Source: Macquaria australasica | Taxonomy: Eukaryota > Chordata > Actinopteri > Centrarchiformes > Percichthyidae | Assembly: GCA_005408345.1 (NCBI GenBank) | Contig: SEMN01001365.1 | Location: 1-64,000 of the forward strand | DNA length: 64,000 bases | Reading direction: 5' to 3' | Shown here: in pieces, positions 1 through 9,759 of the stretch | Layout: every line of letters starts with the position of its first letter | Position numbering within the stretch: the stretch's first letter is position 1 | Translations under genes and position numbers: made by a program | Notes under the pieces: generated by a model | The model's input: the letters and a program-made list of their open reading frames with translations, nothing else | Database searches by the model: none | Told to the model about the DNA's origin: nothing

Positions 1-2760
1 AGAAAAACGGTCCACCACCGTCAAGATGCTCGTGTGTCCTTCCGAAGGTGGTAGTCCGGTCACAAAGTCCACCGAGATGTGCGACCACGGCCGATGGGGA
101 ACCGGCAAAGGATGCAGCAGTCCGACTTGGGCCCGAGGTGATGACTTGTTCCGTGCGCACACAGGACAGGCTGCCACATACTCCACCACCTCCCTTTCCA
201 TGGCTGGCCACCAGAATCTCTGTCTTACCACAAACAAGGTTCGCTTGACCCCCGGATGGCACGTGAGCAGGGACGTGTGAGCCCAGTGGATTACCTTGGA
301 GCGTAAAGACACAGGGACAAACAGACGGTTACTTGGACACCCACTAGGTGCCAGGCTCCCCACATTTGCCTGCTTCACGTCAGATTCTATTTGCCAAGAA
401 ATCACTCCAACCACACGGTTTCGTGGAAGGATTGTTTCAGGTTCCTTGGCAATTGGCTCCGGGTCAAAAAGGCAGGACAACGCATCTGGTTTGCCATTCT
501 GTGAACCGGTCGAAAAGAAATGGTGAAATGAAAACGGTTAAGTCCATCTCGCCTGGCGAGAATTAAGTCTCTTAGCTTTCCTGAGGTATTCTAAATTCTT
601 GTGGTCTGTCCAAACTAAAAAAGGATGCACTGCCCCCTCCAACAGGTGTCTCCACTCTTCCAGTGCTGTCTTGACCGCTAATAGTTCTTTGTTTCCTACA
701 TCATAATTCTTTTCTGCGGGGGTTAACTTACGCGACAGGTACGCGCAGGGGTGCATCCGGTTGTCTTTCACGGACCTCTGAGACAGCACTGCCCCAATAC
801 CTTCATTGGAGGCGTCGACCTCCACCACGAATTGTCTTTTAGTGTCGGGGACTGTGAGTACTGGTGCCGTGGAGAATCTCCCCTTAAGGTCCTGAAAGGC
901 TTTCTCAGCCTGAGAGTTCCACTGAAACGGCACTTTGGAAGAGGTGAGAGCGTGAAGTGGAGCAGCAATGGCGCTAAAGTTGCGAATGAATTTTCTATAA
1001 AAGTTGGCAAACCCCAGAAACTGTTGAACCTTTTTTCGACTGTCTGGGATAAGCCAACTTGCCACAGCACTGACCTTAGCAGGATCCATTTGTATCTGGT
1101 TGTTAGTGATGATGTACCCCAGAAATGCCACTGAATCCGTATGAAAATCACACTTTTCGGCCCTCACATACAGCTGATTGTCCAACAGGTTCTGGAGCAC
1201 CTGCCGGACATGACCTATATGGGACTTAAGGTCTGGTGAGAAAATCAAAATGTCATCCAAATAGACAAACACAAATTCATTCAAACAATCTCGTAATACA
1301 TCATTCACCAGATTCTGGAAAACTGCGGGAGCGTTACAAAGTCCAAAAGGCATGACTAGATACTCGTAGTGCCCGCTAGGGGTGTTAAACCCCGTTTTCC
1401 ACTCGTCGCCTTCTCTGATCCGGACGAGGTGATAAGCATTTCTTAAGTCCAATTTGGTGTACACCTTTGCATTCTGTAACAGTTCAAAAGCGGATGAGAT
1501 CAAGGGTAGTGGATACCTGTTTTTTACTGTGATGTCATTGAGAGGGCTATAGTCTATGCAGGGTCTGAGGGAACCATCTTTCTTGCCTACAAAGAAAAAT
1601 CCTGCTCCAGCTGGAGAGGATGAGTGACGGATGATCCCTGCCTTTAATGAGTTGGTGATGTATTCGTCCATCGCCTCTCTCTCTGGCCTGGAGATGGAGT
1701 AGAGACGCCCCTTAGGAATGGGCGCTCCAGGCAGTAAGTCTATAGCACAGTCAAAAGAGCGGTGAGGGGGAAGAGACAGTGCTTTGGTCTTGCTAAAGAC
1801 TTCCTTCAAGTCATGGTAACAGGATGGGACGATGGACAAGTCAGGGAAATCTAAGTTATGGTCGGTCTTAACTGTCGTTATTAAGCTCTGGGAAAAATCT
1901 AGTTGTGCCTCTTGAGTTATCCCGCATTTCTGTGTACACTCTTTCCCCCACCCTTTAATCTTGCCTGAACTCCAGTCAACGTGGGGGTTGTGTTCTTTTA
2001 ACCATGGGAACCCTAAAATTAGGGGATATTGAGCTGACGTGAATAAATGAAACTGTAGAATCTCTCTATGGTTCCCCTCTAAAGTTATTTACAACGGTTC
2101 AGTCTTATGAGTCACTCGGAATAACAAACTACCATCCAAAGCACTGGCATTAACTGGGGTGTCCAAGAGGACAGTCTTAACCTGCAGCTGCCGAGCTAAT
2201 TCCCAGTCCATGAAATTCTCATCTGCCCCAGAGTCAATTAGCACCCCCTTAATTATTCTCTGATTATTGACAGAGATTATTACCTGCGTCATAGGGCGAG
2301 GAGGATAGTTCAATGAGGACTTACTCACCAGCGCCCTCCTCATAGCTGGTGAGCTCGATCTTTTACTGGACAGGTGATGATTCGATGACCCAGTTGACCG
2401 CAGTAAAAACAGCTTCCCTCTTGTAGGCGTCGCTGTCTCTCCTCGGGTGAAATCCTGGTCCTCCCCAGCTGCATTAGCTCCTCTGCAGCCGGTGCTGTCG
2501 CCGATCTCCCGGCTCCTGGGGATAAGGAAGGCGACGGTGTCCCGGGGAAGTGCATTCCTGGCGCTGCTCCTCGACGACGGGGAAGAGGAAGTGCGGTCCG
2601 TAGTCGTTCTCTTTCCCGCTCTCGGAGGCGATTGTCCACCCGTATTGCCATGGCGATGAGAGTCTCTAGTTCCTGTGGTAACTCCAGAGGTGCTAGTTGG
2701 TCTTTGATGGGCTCCGCAAGCCCGTTCATAAAAGCGTCCATTAGAGCAGGAGAGTTCCAA
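1..2760 (-). pseudogene. gypsy pol (PR-RT-RH-IN), two stops, cut by window edge
   Basis: The pol frame encodes an aspartic protease with the DSGA active site (about 2233-2244), a reverse transcriptase with the catalytic YLDD box (about 1255-1266), RNase H, and an integrase with a His/Cys zinc-binding region (WAH, CHPG, ACPVC) and a first catalytic Asp in the word SVDF near position 68. All lie in one frame, interrupted by TAA at 2089-2091 between protease and RT and by TAA at 538-540 just after RNase H. In intact elements these enzymes copy the RNA and insert the DNA. The rest of integrase lies beyond the left edge. Confidence 0.9.
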
Positions 2761-3392
2761 CCACTATCGGCAGCCACGGTTCGGAACTCAATGGCGTAAT
2801 CGACCACCTGCCGGGAACGCTGCTGGATCTGTAGCAGGAGTCTAGAAGCCTCCCGGGCAGGTGAAGTGTGGTCGAATATCCTGCTCATGGCTCCTTTGAA
2901 TGCATCGAGTGAAAAGCAGATCTCAGAGTTTCTTGCCCACTCTGCGGTGGCCCAAGCGGCCGCTCTACCAGTTAAATGCGATACTATAAACGCCACTTTA
3001 GCCTGCTCAGACACAAAAGCAGTGGGATTATGTATAAAATGTAAATCGCATTGTACCAGAAAAGATCTACAGTCACCTGAATTCCCAGAAAATCTCTCCG
3101 GGGAAGCTAGCCTTAGAGCAGGGACGGCTGCATGACTCCTGGTGGGTGCTGCGGGTGAAGTCTCGGTGGGTGGTGTTGCCGATGCTGCGGCACCCAGGTG
3201 CGCCAGGACCTGGTGGAGTTGTCCTGCTAATAGGTTTACTTGCGCAGTTACTGTGCCTTGGAACTCTCCCTGCAGCTCGGTGAGACTTCTTACTCCCTGG
3301 CTGATGGTGTTTAACTGAGTCTCATGCTGATACAGCATGGTGCCCTGTGCAGAGAGAGCCTGCTGCAGTCTTTTCGAGTCGGCTGAGTCCAT
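2340..3392 (-). CDS. gypsy gag-like polyprotein
   Basis: This is the capsid/nucleocapsid frame of the retrotransposon. The chosen start is the ATG at 3392-3390 (MDSADSK), the first after the LTR; the same frame is open further upstream but inside the LTR. The middle has the hydrophobic, Trp- and Arg-rich character of a retrotransposon gag domain. The C-terminal end carries a CCHC zinc knuckle, CFYCGQLGHRIITC, which binds element RNA during packaging. The frame ends at 2340 and overlaps the pol frame, which is open from at least 2760, consistent with a -1 frameshift. It appears intact, unlike pol. Confidence 0.85.
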   Translation of the reverse strand: MDSADSKRLQQALSAQGTMLYQHETQLNTISQGVRSLTELQGEFQGTVTAQVNLLAGQLHQVLAHLGAAASATPPTETSPAAPTRSHAAVPALRLASPERFSGNSGDCRSFLVQCDLHFIHNPTAFVSEQAKVAFIVSHLTGRAAAWATAEWARNSEICFSLDAFKGAMSRIFDHTSPAREASRLLLQIQQRSRQVVDYAIEFRTVAADSGWNSPALMDAFMNGLAEPIKDQLAPLELPQELETLIAMAIRVDNRLRERERERLRTALPLPRRRGAAPGMHFPGTPSPSLSPGAGRSATAPAAEELMQLGRTRISPEERQRRLQEGSCFYCGQLGHRIITCPVKDRAHQL

Positions 3393-3410
3393 ATCTTGGC
3401 CAGTTCGTTC

Positions 3411-3872
3411 TGTCACGAACTTTGACACAGGACCGGCGGACTCAAATGCACGACTCATGAGACCAGGGCTTTTAAGCTCCACAGCAGTTTTACTGAAGTA
3501 TTTCAATAAACAAACAAAAAGCGCTCACAACGAGGATTATCAAAGTACAACAAAAACACTCACGAAGAGGATAATCGAAAAGTACAACAAAAAAAACTCA
3601 CGAAGAGGATAAACATGAACACAAAATAAACCTGACATAAAGGGCATTTGCTGGCACGCTTGGATTGGGGGTCTGTTGACGAGCAAAAACAAGACGAACT
3701 GGCACAGGACAAGGGGAGACGCAGACTATAAATACATGAGGTAGGGGAGAACAGGTGAACACAATCAGGGGCGGGGTAGACAATCACACTGGCGGGAAAA
3801 TCACACAAAGGGAGGAAGTCAGGGTCTGAAACGAGAGGAAAGAGTTACTACACAATAAAACAGGACATGACA
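3411..3872 (-). repeat. 5' LTR of the gypsy element
   Basis: On the minus strand the segment starts TGTCATG at 3872 and ends GTGACA at 3411, giving the TG...CA ends of an LTR with a short TGTCA/TGACA inverted terminus. It contains a TATA-like TATTTATAG (around 3726-3735), and gag starts 18 bases beyond its end. Positions about 3507-3612 hold 2.5 copies of a roughly 40-base tandem repeat around the words GAGGAT and GTACAACAAAA. The boundaries are inferred from termini and position only, because the second LTR lies outside the window. Confidence 0.7.
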
Positions 3873-5041
3873 AACTTAACAATGTTGACGAGACACAACA
3901 CAAACAGAATATTGATAACTTGATCTGATTTCTATTTGTATTTTTATCTTGATCTACATCATACAACAGTTGTCCTTTATATTGTGATTTCTTTTTTGGG
4001 GTGACTATGATACTTTATGATACCTGAGAAAATGTATTGTTTGTTCATATTATTCAATTTTCTTATTGTTTAGTTCCTATTTTTTAATATTTCTAAATGT
4101 CAGACATTGAATGTCTGTCTATCACAATGGTTGGTGGACTGTGAAAATACCAGGGACAATGATGGAGTCTAGGACTCACTCAGCCCATGACAAAGTCTGA
4201 TATAAGCCAAACCAATTTCTTATGGTCTGTTCAGACTAAATATATATTAACTTTTCTCCTCACATTCGCACAAATTTGACTCCTGGAGTGTTTGTACAGT
4301 CTGTGTTTATTTGCCAAAAACAGCCAATGTACCTATAGAGCAATTAGAGGATAATATAATGAGATTAAGATGAAAATCAGTCTGTAAAATGTTTAACAAA
4401 GGTGTATTCATAAACTTAATTTGAATGAATTACTTTTGTGTGAATCATTTCATCAGTCTTTTATTTTACGTAAGAGGAATTGTTTTACGTTCCTGCTTAT
4501 GATCTTTTTATTTTATCCTTTATTGTGAAGCACTTTGTGGAGTCTGTTTCGATATGAACACTGTACACTAAATAGTTGATTACCTTTGGGACCTTTAATG
4601 AAATATCACTGGTACAGGTACATATGACGCTTTAATGATTTGAGCTCTATAAATACCCAAAACTGTGTGTAATGGTCACACGAGGACGGCTGCTCTGGTG
4701 TTGTTGTAGAGTCTTGAGGATGTGACACAATCTGTGACACTTCCTCTTTTGTTGTTAAACTAGCCGTGTAAGATAAGTAAATAAGTAGCACGCGTCTACA
4801 TCCATTTATGTGGAACTGTGGAAATCACGCTTGTGCACATGCACTCAGTTCCACAGTAACCGAGGTTTAAAAAACAGAAACGTGTGTGCACACAACTTTA
4901 TGAATCTGAATATCCACTTTTTTCCAAAAAGCAGCTTTTTTGTAGAAAATTCAAGTGGCCATTTCATGGGATCTTAAAGGTGAATGTAACTGTGTAGATG
5001 ATGATATCAAGGCTGAGTCCTAACTTGTGTCTCTCCATCAG
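3873..5041. other. intergenic, AT-rich, no gene seen
   Basis: The 1.17 kb between the gypsy LTR and the B30.2 exon is AT-rich with stops in every frame. I see no RING, B-box, coiled-coil or NACHT exon that would belong to the downstream B30.2 exon. The stretch 4990-5041 ends in a pyrimidine-rich acceptor (TCTCTCCATCAG), so transcription into the next exon from somewhere upstream is implied. Confidence 0.6.
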
Positions 5042-5610
5042 ATGCCTGTGAATTGGAGCTGGACCCAAACACAGCAAACACAAACCTCAAACTGTCTCAC
5101 AACAACAGGAAGGTGACAGTGATAGAAATGTATGAGCCATACCCAGATCATCCTGACAGGTTTGACTGCTGGCCTCAGCTGCTGTGTAGAAATGAGTTGA
5201 CTGGTCGCTGTTACTGGGAGGTCAAGTGGAGAGGAGGGGTCGATATCGCAGTGAGTTACAGAGGAATCAGAAGGAAAGGAAACAGTTTTCACTGTAGGTT
5301 TGGAGCGAATGATCAGTCCTGGAGTCTGAGCTGCTTTCTCAACCGTTACTCTGTCTGGCACAATAACAAAGGGAAAGAAATGCACTTCCCCTCCTCCTCC
5401 TCCTCCTCCTCTCACAGAGCAGCAGTGTATGTGGACTGTCCTGCTGGCTCTCTGTCCTTCTACAGAGTCTCCTCTGACACTCTGATCCACCTCCACACCT
5501 TCAACACCACATTCACTGAACCTCTTTACCCTGGGTTTGGGTTTGGGCTTGGTTCAGGGACTGTCTCGCTCTTTGGTTCTGAGTCCTGTGTGTCTCTGTG
5601 TAAGCTGTAG
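5042..5610 (+). CDS. PRY-SPRY (B30.2) terminal exon, TRIM/NLR-like, partial
   Basis: The exon starts after the acceptor at 5040-5041 in phase 1 and runs to TAG at 5608-5610. It encodes a complete B30.2 domain. The PRY part has the hallmark ELDPNTAN after the Asp-Ala-Cys entry typical of fish B30.2 exons. The SPRY part has CYWEVKW, IAVSYRGI, a Ser-run loop SSSSSSS, then AAVYVDC, SLSFYRV and LYPGFGFG. Such domains end hundreds of fish finTRIM/TRIM16-like and NLR (NLRC3/NLRP12-like) proteins, where they bind protein ligands in innate immunity. No partner exon is visible, so the parent family cannot be decided. It may be the last exon of a gene whose front was displaced, for example by the nearby gypsy insertion, or an orphan exon; the frame itself is intact. 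Confidence 0.85.
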
Positions 5611-8600
5611 ACTGTCTTCTAGGGGTGTAACTGAATATGCATAAATTATTAGGGTATTAACATATCATGCCCTCTCAACAGATACGAACAGCAGCCACAT
5701 TTCAGTTGTAAAATTATTATTACCAGTCACTACTCAGTCAGATGGAAACACACACACTGCTAGTGTAAAGGGTTAAAAAATGTACATACAGGAATAATGG
5801 CATAAAAAAATGTTAAAAAGTCATTGGGACTATGGCACAGTTCATTGCTAAAACAAAATAAGTTAAATGTGACACCCACATATATTGTTTTTATTTTAAA
5901 TAGTGATTAAATGCCGATTTCATTGTACTTCACTTGTTACCGTGTTAGTGCAATACTCAAACAGGTCACTAGATGGCACCCAGCGGTTGGGAGGAACCTA
6001 AAACCCCTTAAAGACAAGCGGTGCAGAATTAATCCTGCGTCTTTGTTTCTACATACCGGTGGGTTAATATTCCTCAAAATCACATTCATGTACCACAGTC
6101 TAACAGATAAGAGTGTTGTGAATCCTTGGTGATAGCGAGAGTTGAGTGGTTTTGCAGTAATGTGTTTAAATTGAGATGTTTAGCTATACACTTCCATGCT
6201 AGGCTAGCGGACCTGTTGCTAATGAGTAAAGTAACATATACAGAAATGTTAGAAATACTAATGAGACACGCAAAACGGGCTTGTTTTATTTTGTTAACTG
6301 ATGTGAGGCTACATAAAGTGTTAATGCAGCTGTTTCACGTTCTGTTAAGCTGTTTTCTTATGTGTGTTGTTGCTGAATGTAAAAGATGTGAAAACAATGT
6401 GTGACAGTGGAGAAATACGAGGTAGATTTGATAGTTACTCGCTGTAAGGTTGTATATTATTGTTGTGATGCAACTGTTGTTTTACTGGTCAACATGTAAT
6501 TCAAGTGCAACTGAATAACCAGGACACTTACGTTCATATAGTTATTTCACGGTGCTTCAGTTATCATTGTATTTACATACAGGTATCTGCTTTGTGTACT
6601 GGTGTATTTTCTGAAGACACTGTAACTTACCTGATGCTACCACGAGCATTTTGTGACTACCTCGGGAAGTCATTGGTTAATGTATATTTCCTATGTTGAG
6701 AAAGCAGAATAAATCCTGCAGTCGAGCTGAACGCAAGCTGACGTTTTCTCCTCTTTGTTTCTACATACAGGCAGCTGCAGGGTTTATGAACACACCCCTC
6801 CCTGAATCCCACCAGGTCAGGGGGAGCAACACTAGCATCAGTAAAACTCATCTTTCCCCTGATGTCCGTTGTGGATCAACATCGATAAATCAGTTTGGAA
6901 ATCCTTTTTAAAAAGACGCTCCTTGTAACTTTTGCGCTCACAATCATCAGTTTCAGACTTTCTCTTCAGTATCAACAGTAACTCAGGTGCTTGTTAGGCA
7001 ATTTGCCATAATGCAAACAAACAGGCTCCAGCTGACTGATACACTTGTGTTTACCTTCTGACCAGATAATGAAGCCTGTTATCAGACACTGAAGTTAGGG
7101 ACCATCTTAAAGAAAGACTTTATTTTCATTTGGGCTGGCTCCCATTTTTATTATTGATTTCCACTAAGACCATTAACAGTTACACAGCTTTTATTTAGAC
7201 TCAGTTTAGACTTTTTTTTTGAAGGTGAGATTCAAATACAATTTATTCTTGTCAGCGTTTTGTGAGTAGCTAAACTGACACACATGATGAGAATAAATGG
7301 CAGTAGATACTTTTGTGAAATAAACAGATAGCAGCGCTGAGTGTCTCCACCTTTGTAGGGTTGCACTGAGAATCTTCATTTCTTTTTTTCTGCCCTCCTC
7401 TTCTTAGGGAAACAATCTTTTCAAAGTAAAAATAGTTACTGCATTATGTTTGATCTTGATGCGGACAGAAACAGTGACTATGACTGGGACTAATACTTTT
7501 TCCATTTATATATATATATATGTGCTTTTTAAAATAAAGCAATCCAATAGAACAGAACAGTAGCATCAACGTCACGCCTGATTTAAATCAACACCTCTCA
7601 CTCAGTGCAAATAAACTGAAGAGATTTTATTGCAGTGGTGTTATGTTGGATTTAACATGATTGTCAGTGAAGTAACTTTCTGTCTCAGAGTATTATGAAC
7701 TTTTGTTTTCAGTGTCTGATAAACCTTCAAACTCATGGATCTGTTACTCAAACTGGACTTCCTGGATCAGATTTCATCTTCTCACCTGTGAACACCTGAA
7801 ACAACACACCCACACTAACACAAATACCACACACTATTGATTGTTTGGCTTTAACTTGTATTTGAATTATTTCCATCTCCACAAAACACTTCCACATTTT
7901 AACATGTCATAGTTTTCCAGCTGCATCCATATAAACTGAAACTGGTTGATGTGGATAATACAGTGAGTATGCTGATGTGTGTGGGGGGGTATTACCACCA
8001 CTGTTCACTGGAATGGGGAGAGGTATTAGAGGTATTAGTCAACCTTTGGCTCCCTCTTGTGGTGCAAATGGAAACTGATGTGAGTTTGAACTGATACACA
8101 GGATCCATGCACTGCTATAGAATTACACTGTATGTAGAATTAGTATGTGTGTGTAATGTATACATCATTACTGCAGCAATGGAGCTGGGCTGTGAAGCAG
8201 TTTTGGTGTAGTGGCCACACGGGGTATTGCAACTTCCACGTTCATCACATGACGCACACTGGCCCAAAAAGCATATTTCCCCATACACACTCATGGAAAA
8301 AAGAGTGGCTGTGAAACGGTGAATATATTTCATTGAGCGTCACAAACCCCCAAAATGACGCTTGTTATTATCAGGCTGGGCTGAAGGACTCTACTGAGCA
8401 CGCTCTACAAACGTACTGCGTGAGGAAGCCCACAGAGGCTTTTCCAGCGAATGCACCCAGAGAGCAGCGTTCATAGGAATCGCCATTTTTGAACGTGCTA
8501 TCCAGTTCTCCTTAATATATCATGAACATTTCAGGGAGCAGAGTATGTCATGTGTCATATGTCTTGAACTAGCTTTCAGGCATTACCTTCATTTCCAAAC

Positions 8601-9759
8601 CAAAAGTGTCTTTTAACACCAAATAAACCGTTGCAGGTCTGAGTTGTGTCACCTGTCTGTCAGTGACTCACCAGCTGAAGGAACATCTCAGGTCCATGAT
8701 TGAAGAAGATAAGGCTGTGAGCGGATCACAGGGTGAAGCTCAAACTGTCAAAAATGGCGCTCTGGCTGGAGACAACAGTCCAGAGTGAAGCTCCAGCAGG
8801 CAGGAGAAGCCTCCTCCCCGCAGGTCCGAGGACAGTCCTAGTCCTGGTCCTGGTCCTCTGTCCGTCTGCTCAGTCACATCAAACCAGACAGGAGACAAGC
8901 CCTTAGCCGTTAGCATCAACACAAACTAACAATACAAATGTGCTAATCGCTCATTAGCATCAGAACTTTTTTATCTCCGTATGAACTGAAGTTATGGACA
9001 TGTTGACTCTGCAGGCTCCTCCAGTCTTCATGTCACCGTGCTGGACCGACGTCTGCAGTTAAAAACTAGCTAACTGTATTTTAAGTAGATACAACAGTAA
9101 AATGCAGCTCTAACATTGATGCTTCAGTATTAATCTAATAATGTCAAATAGAATCAGATATCAGTCACAGGAGACATTTTACTGCAGAACCTGTACTTTT
9201 ACTGCTTGAAGCTGAGAATACTTTTGTACTTTTACTTAAGTAGGATTTTAAATGCAGGACTTTTTCTTGTAATGAGGTATTTCTACATTGTTGTATTGGT
9301 ACTTTTACTTAAGGATCTGAGTACTTCTGAGTACGTGTGTGTGTGTGGCAGCCCATTGCTTCATGACGAAGTCAGTTTGAAGGTCAATGAACTTGATTGA
9401 TTTGCGGCCTTTAATTGTGCAAACAGACTGTTTCGACAGCACAGGGTCAAAATGCTCAAAAGAAAAACTAATTGTTTTCGTCTTGTAGGACGACTTTACA
9501 TTCATTTATATTCAACCTTAACACACAACTACTGCATGTCTAAACCAGAACTAACCATAACCTTAACTATAAAACCCAGTCGTAAGCTTTCATGATTTAC
9601 CATATAGGGACCTCCTGTTTGTCCCACAACATGACTAAGACAAACACACACTCACACACTCGGAGGGTTGGAGGGAGGATCGCTGCAGAAACAGAAGTTA
9701 GAAGCTGACTCACGCTGAACACCAGTTTGCTGCCTTCAGGGCTTTGCAGCAGCAGCAGG
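5611..9759. other. intergenic region with dispersed repeats, no gene recognised
   Basis: This 4.1 kb separates the B30.2 exon from properdin. No coding exon is supported; open stretches are short and lack conserved motifs. Two partly similar segments at 6018-6060 and 6700-6772 (both reading AATCCTGC...TTTGTTTCTACATAC) flank an AT-rich block. 7508-7521 is a short (TA)n run. 8105-8530 has the look of a dispersed repeat. 9210-9330 belongs to the 'ACTTTTACTTAAGTAGGATTT' teleost repeat listed separately. The last 100 bases before 9760 should hold the properdin 5' UTR. Confidence 0.55.
9205..9330 (+). repeat. dispersed teleost repeat (copy 1 of at least 3)
   Basis: The words TACTTTTACTTAAGTAGGATTTTAA and TTGGTACTTTTACTTAAGGATC mark a family common in fish genomes. 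A second diverged copy in the same orientation lies at 47597-47690, and an inverted relative (GTACTTAAATGTG..., CAAAGTAC words) at about 16905-17010. No coding capacity or terminal repeats are visible, so the class is unknown. Confidence 0.6.

Larger units (their letters stand above)
1..3872 (-). mobile_element. Ty3/gypsy LTR retrotransposon, 5' part, decayed
   Basis: Reading on the minus strand there is a 5' LTR (3872-3411), a gag frame with a zinc knuckle, and a pol frame carrying protease, reverse transcriptase, RNase H and integrase. This PR-RT-RH-IN order defines Ty3/gypsy (Metaviridae-like) elements. The left edge cuts the element inside integrase, so the 3' LTR is not visible. Codon starts in gag fall one base off those of pol, in the direction expected for a -1 frameshift between gag and pol. 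The pol frame carries two in-frame TAA codons (2089-2091 and 538-540), so this copy cannot make an intact polyprotein. The frame is otherwise open, so the insertion looks fairly young. No envelope gene is visible. Confidence 0.93.
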
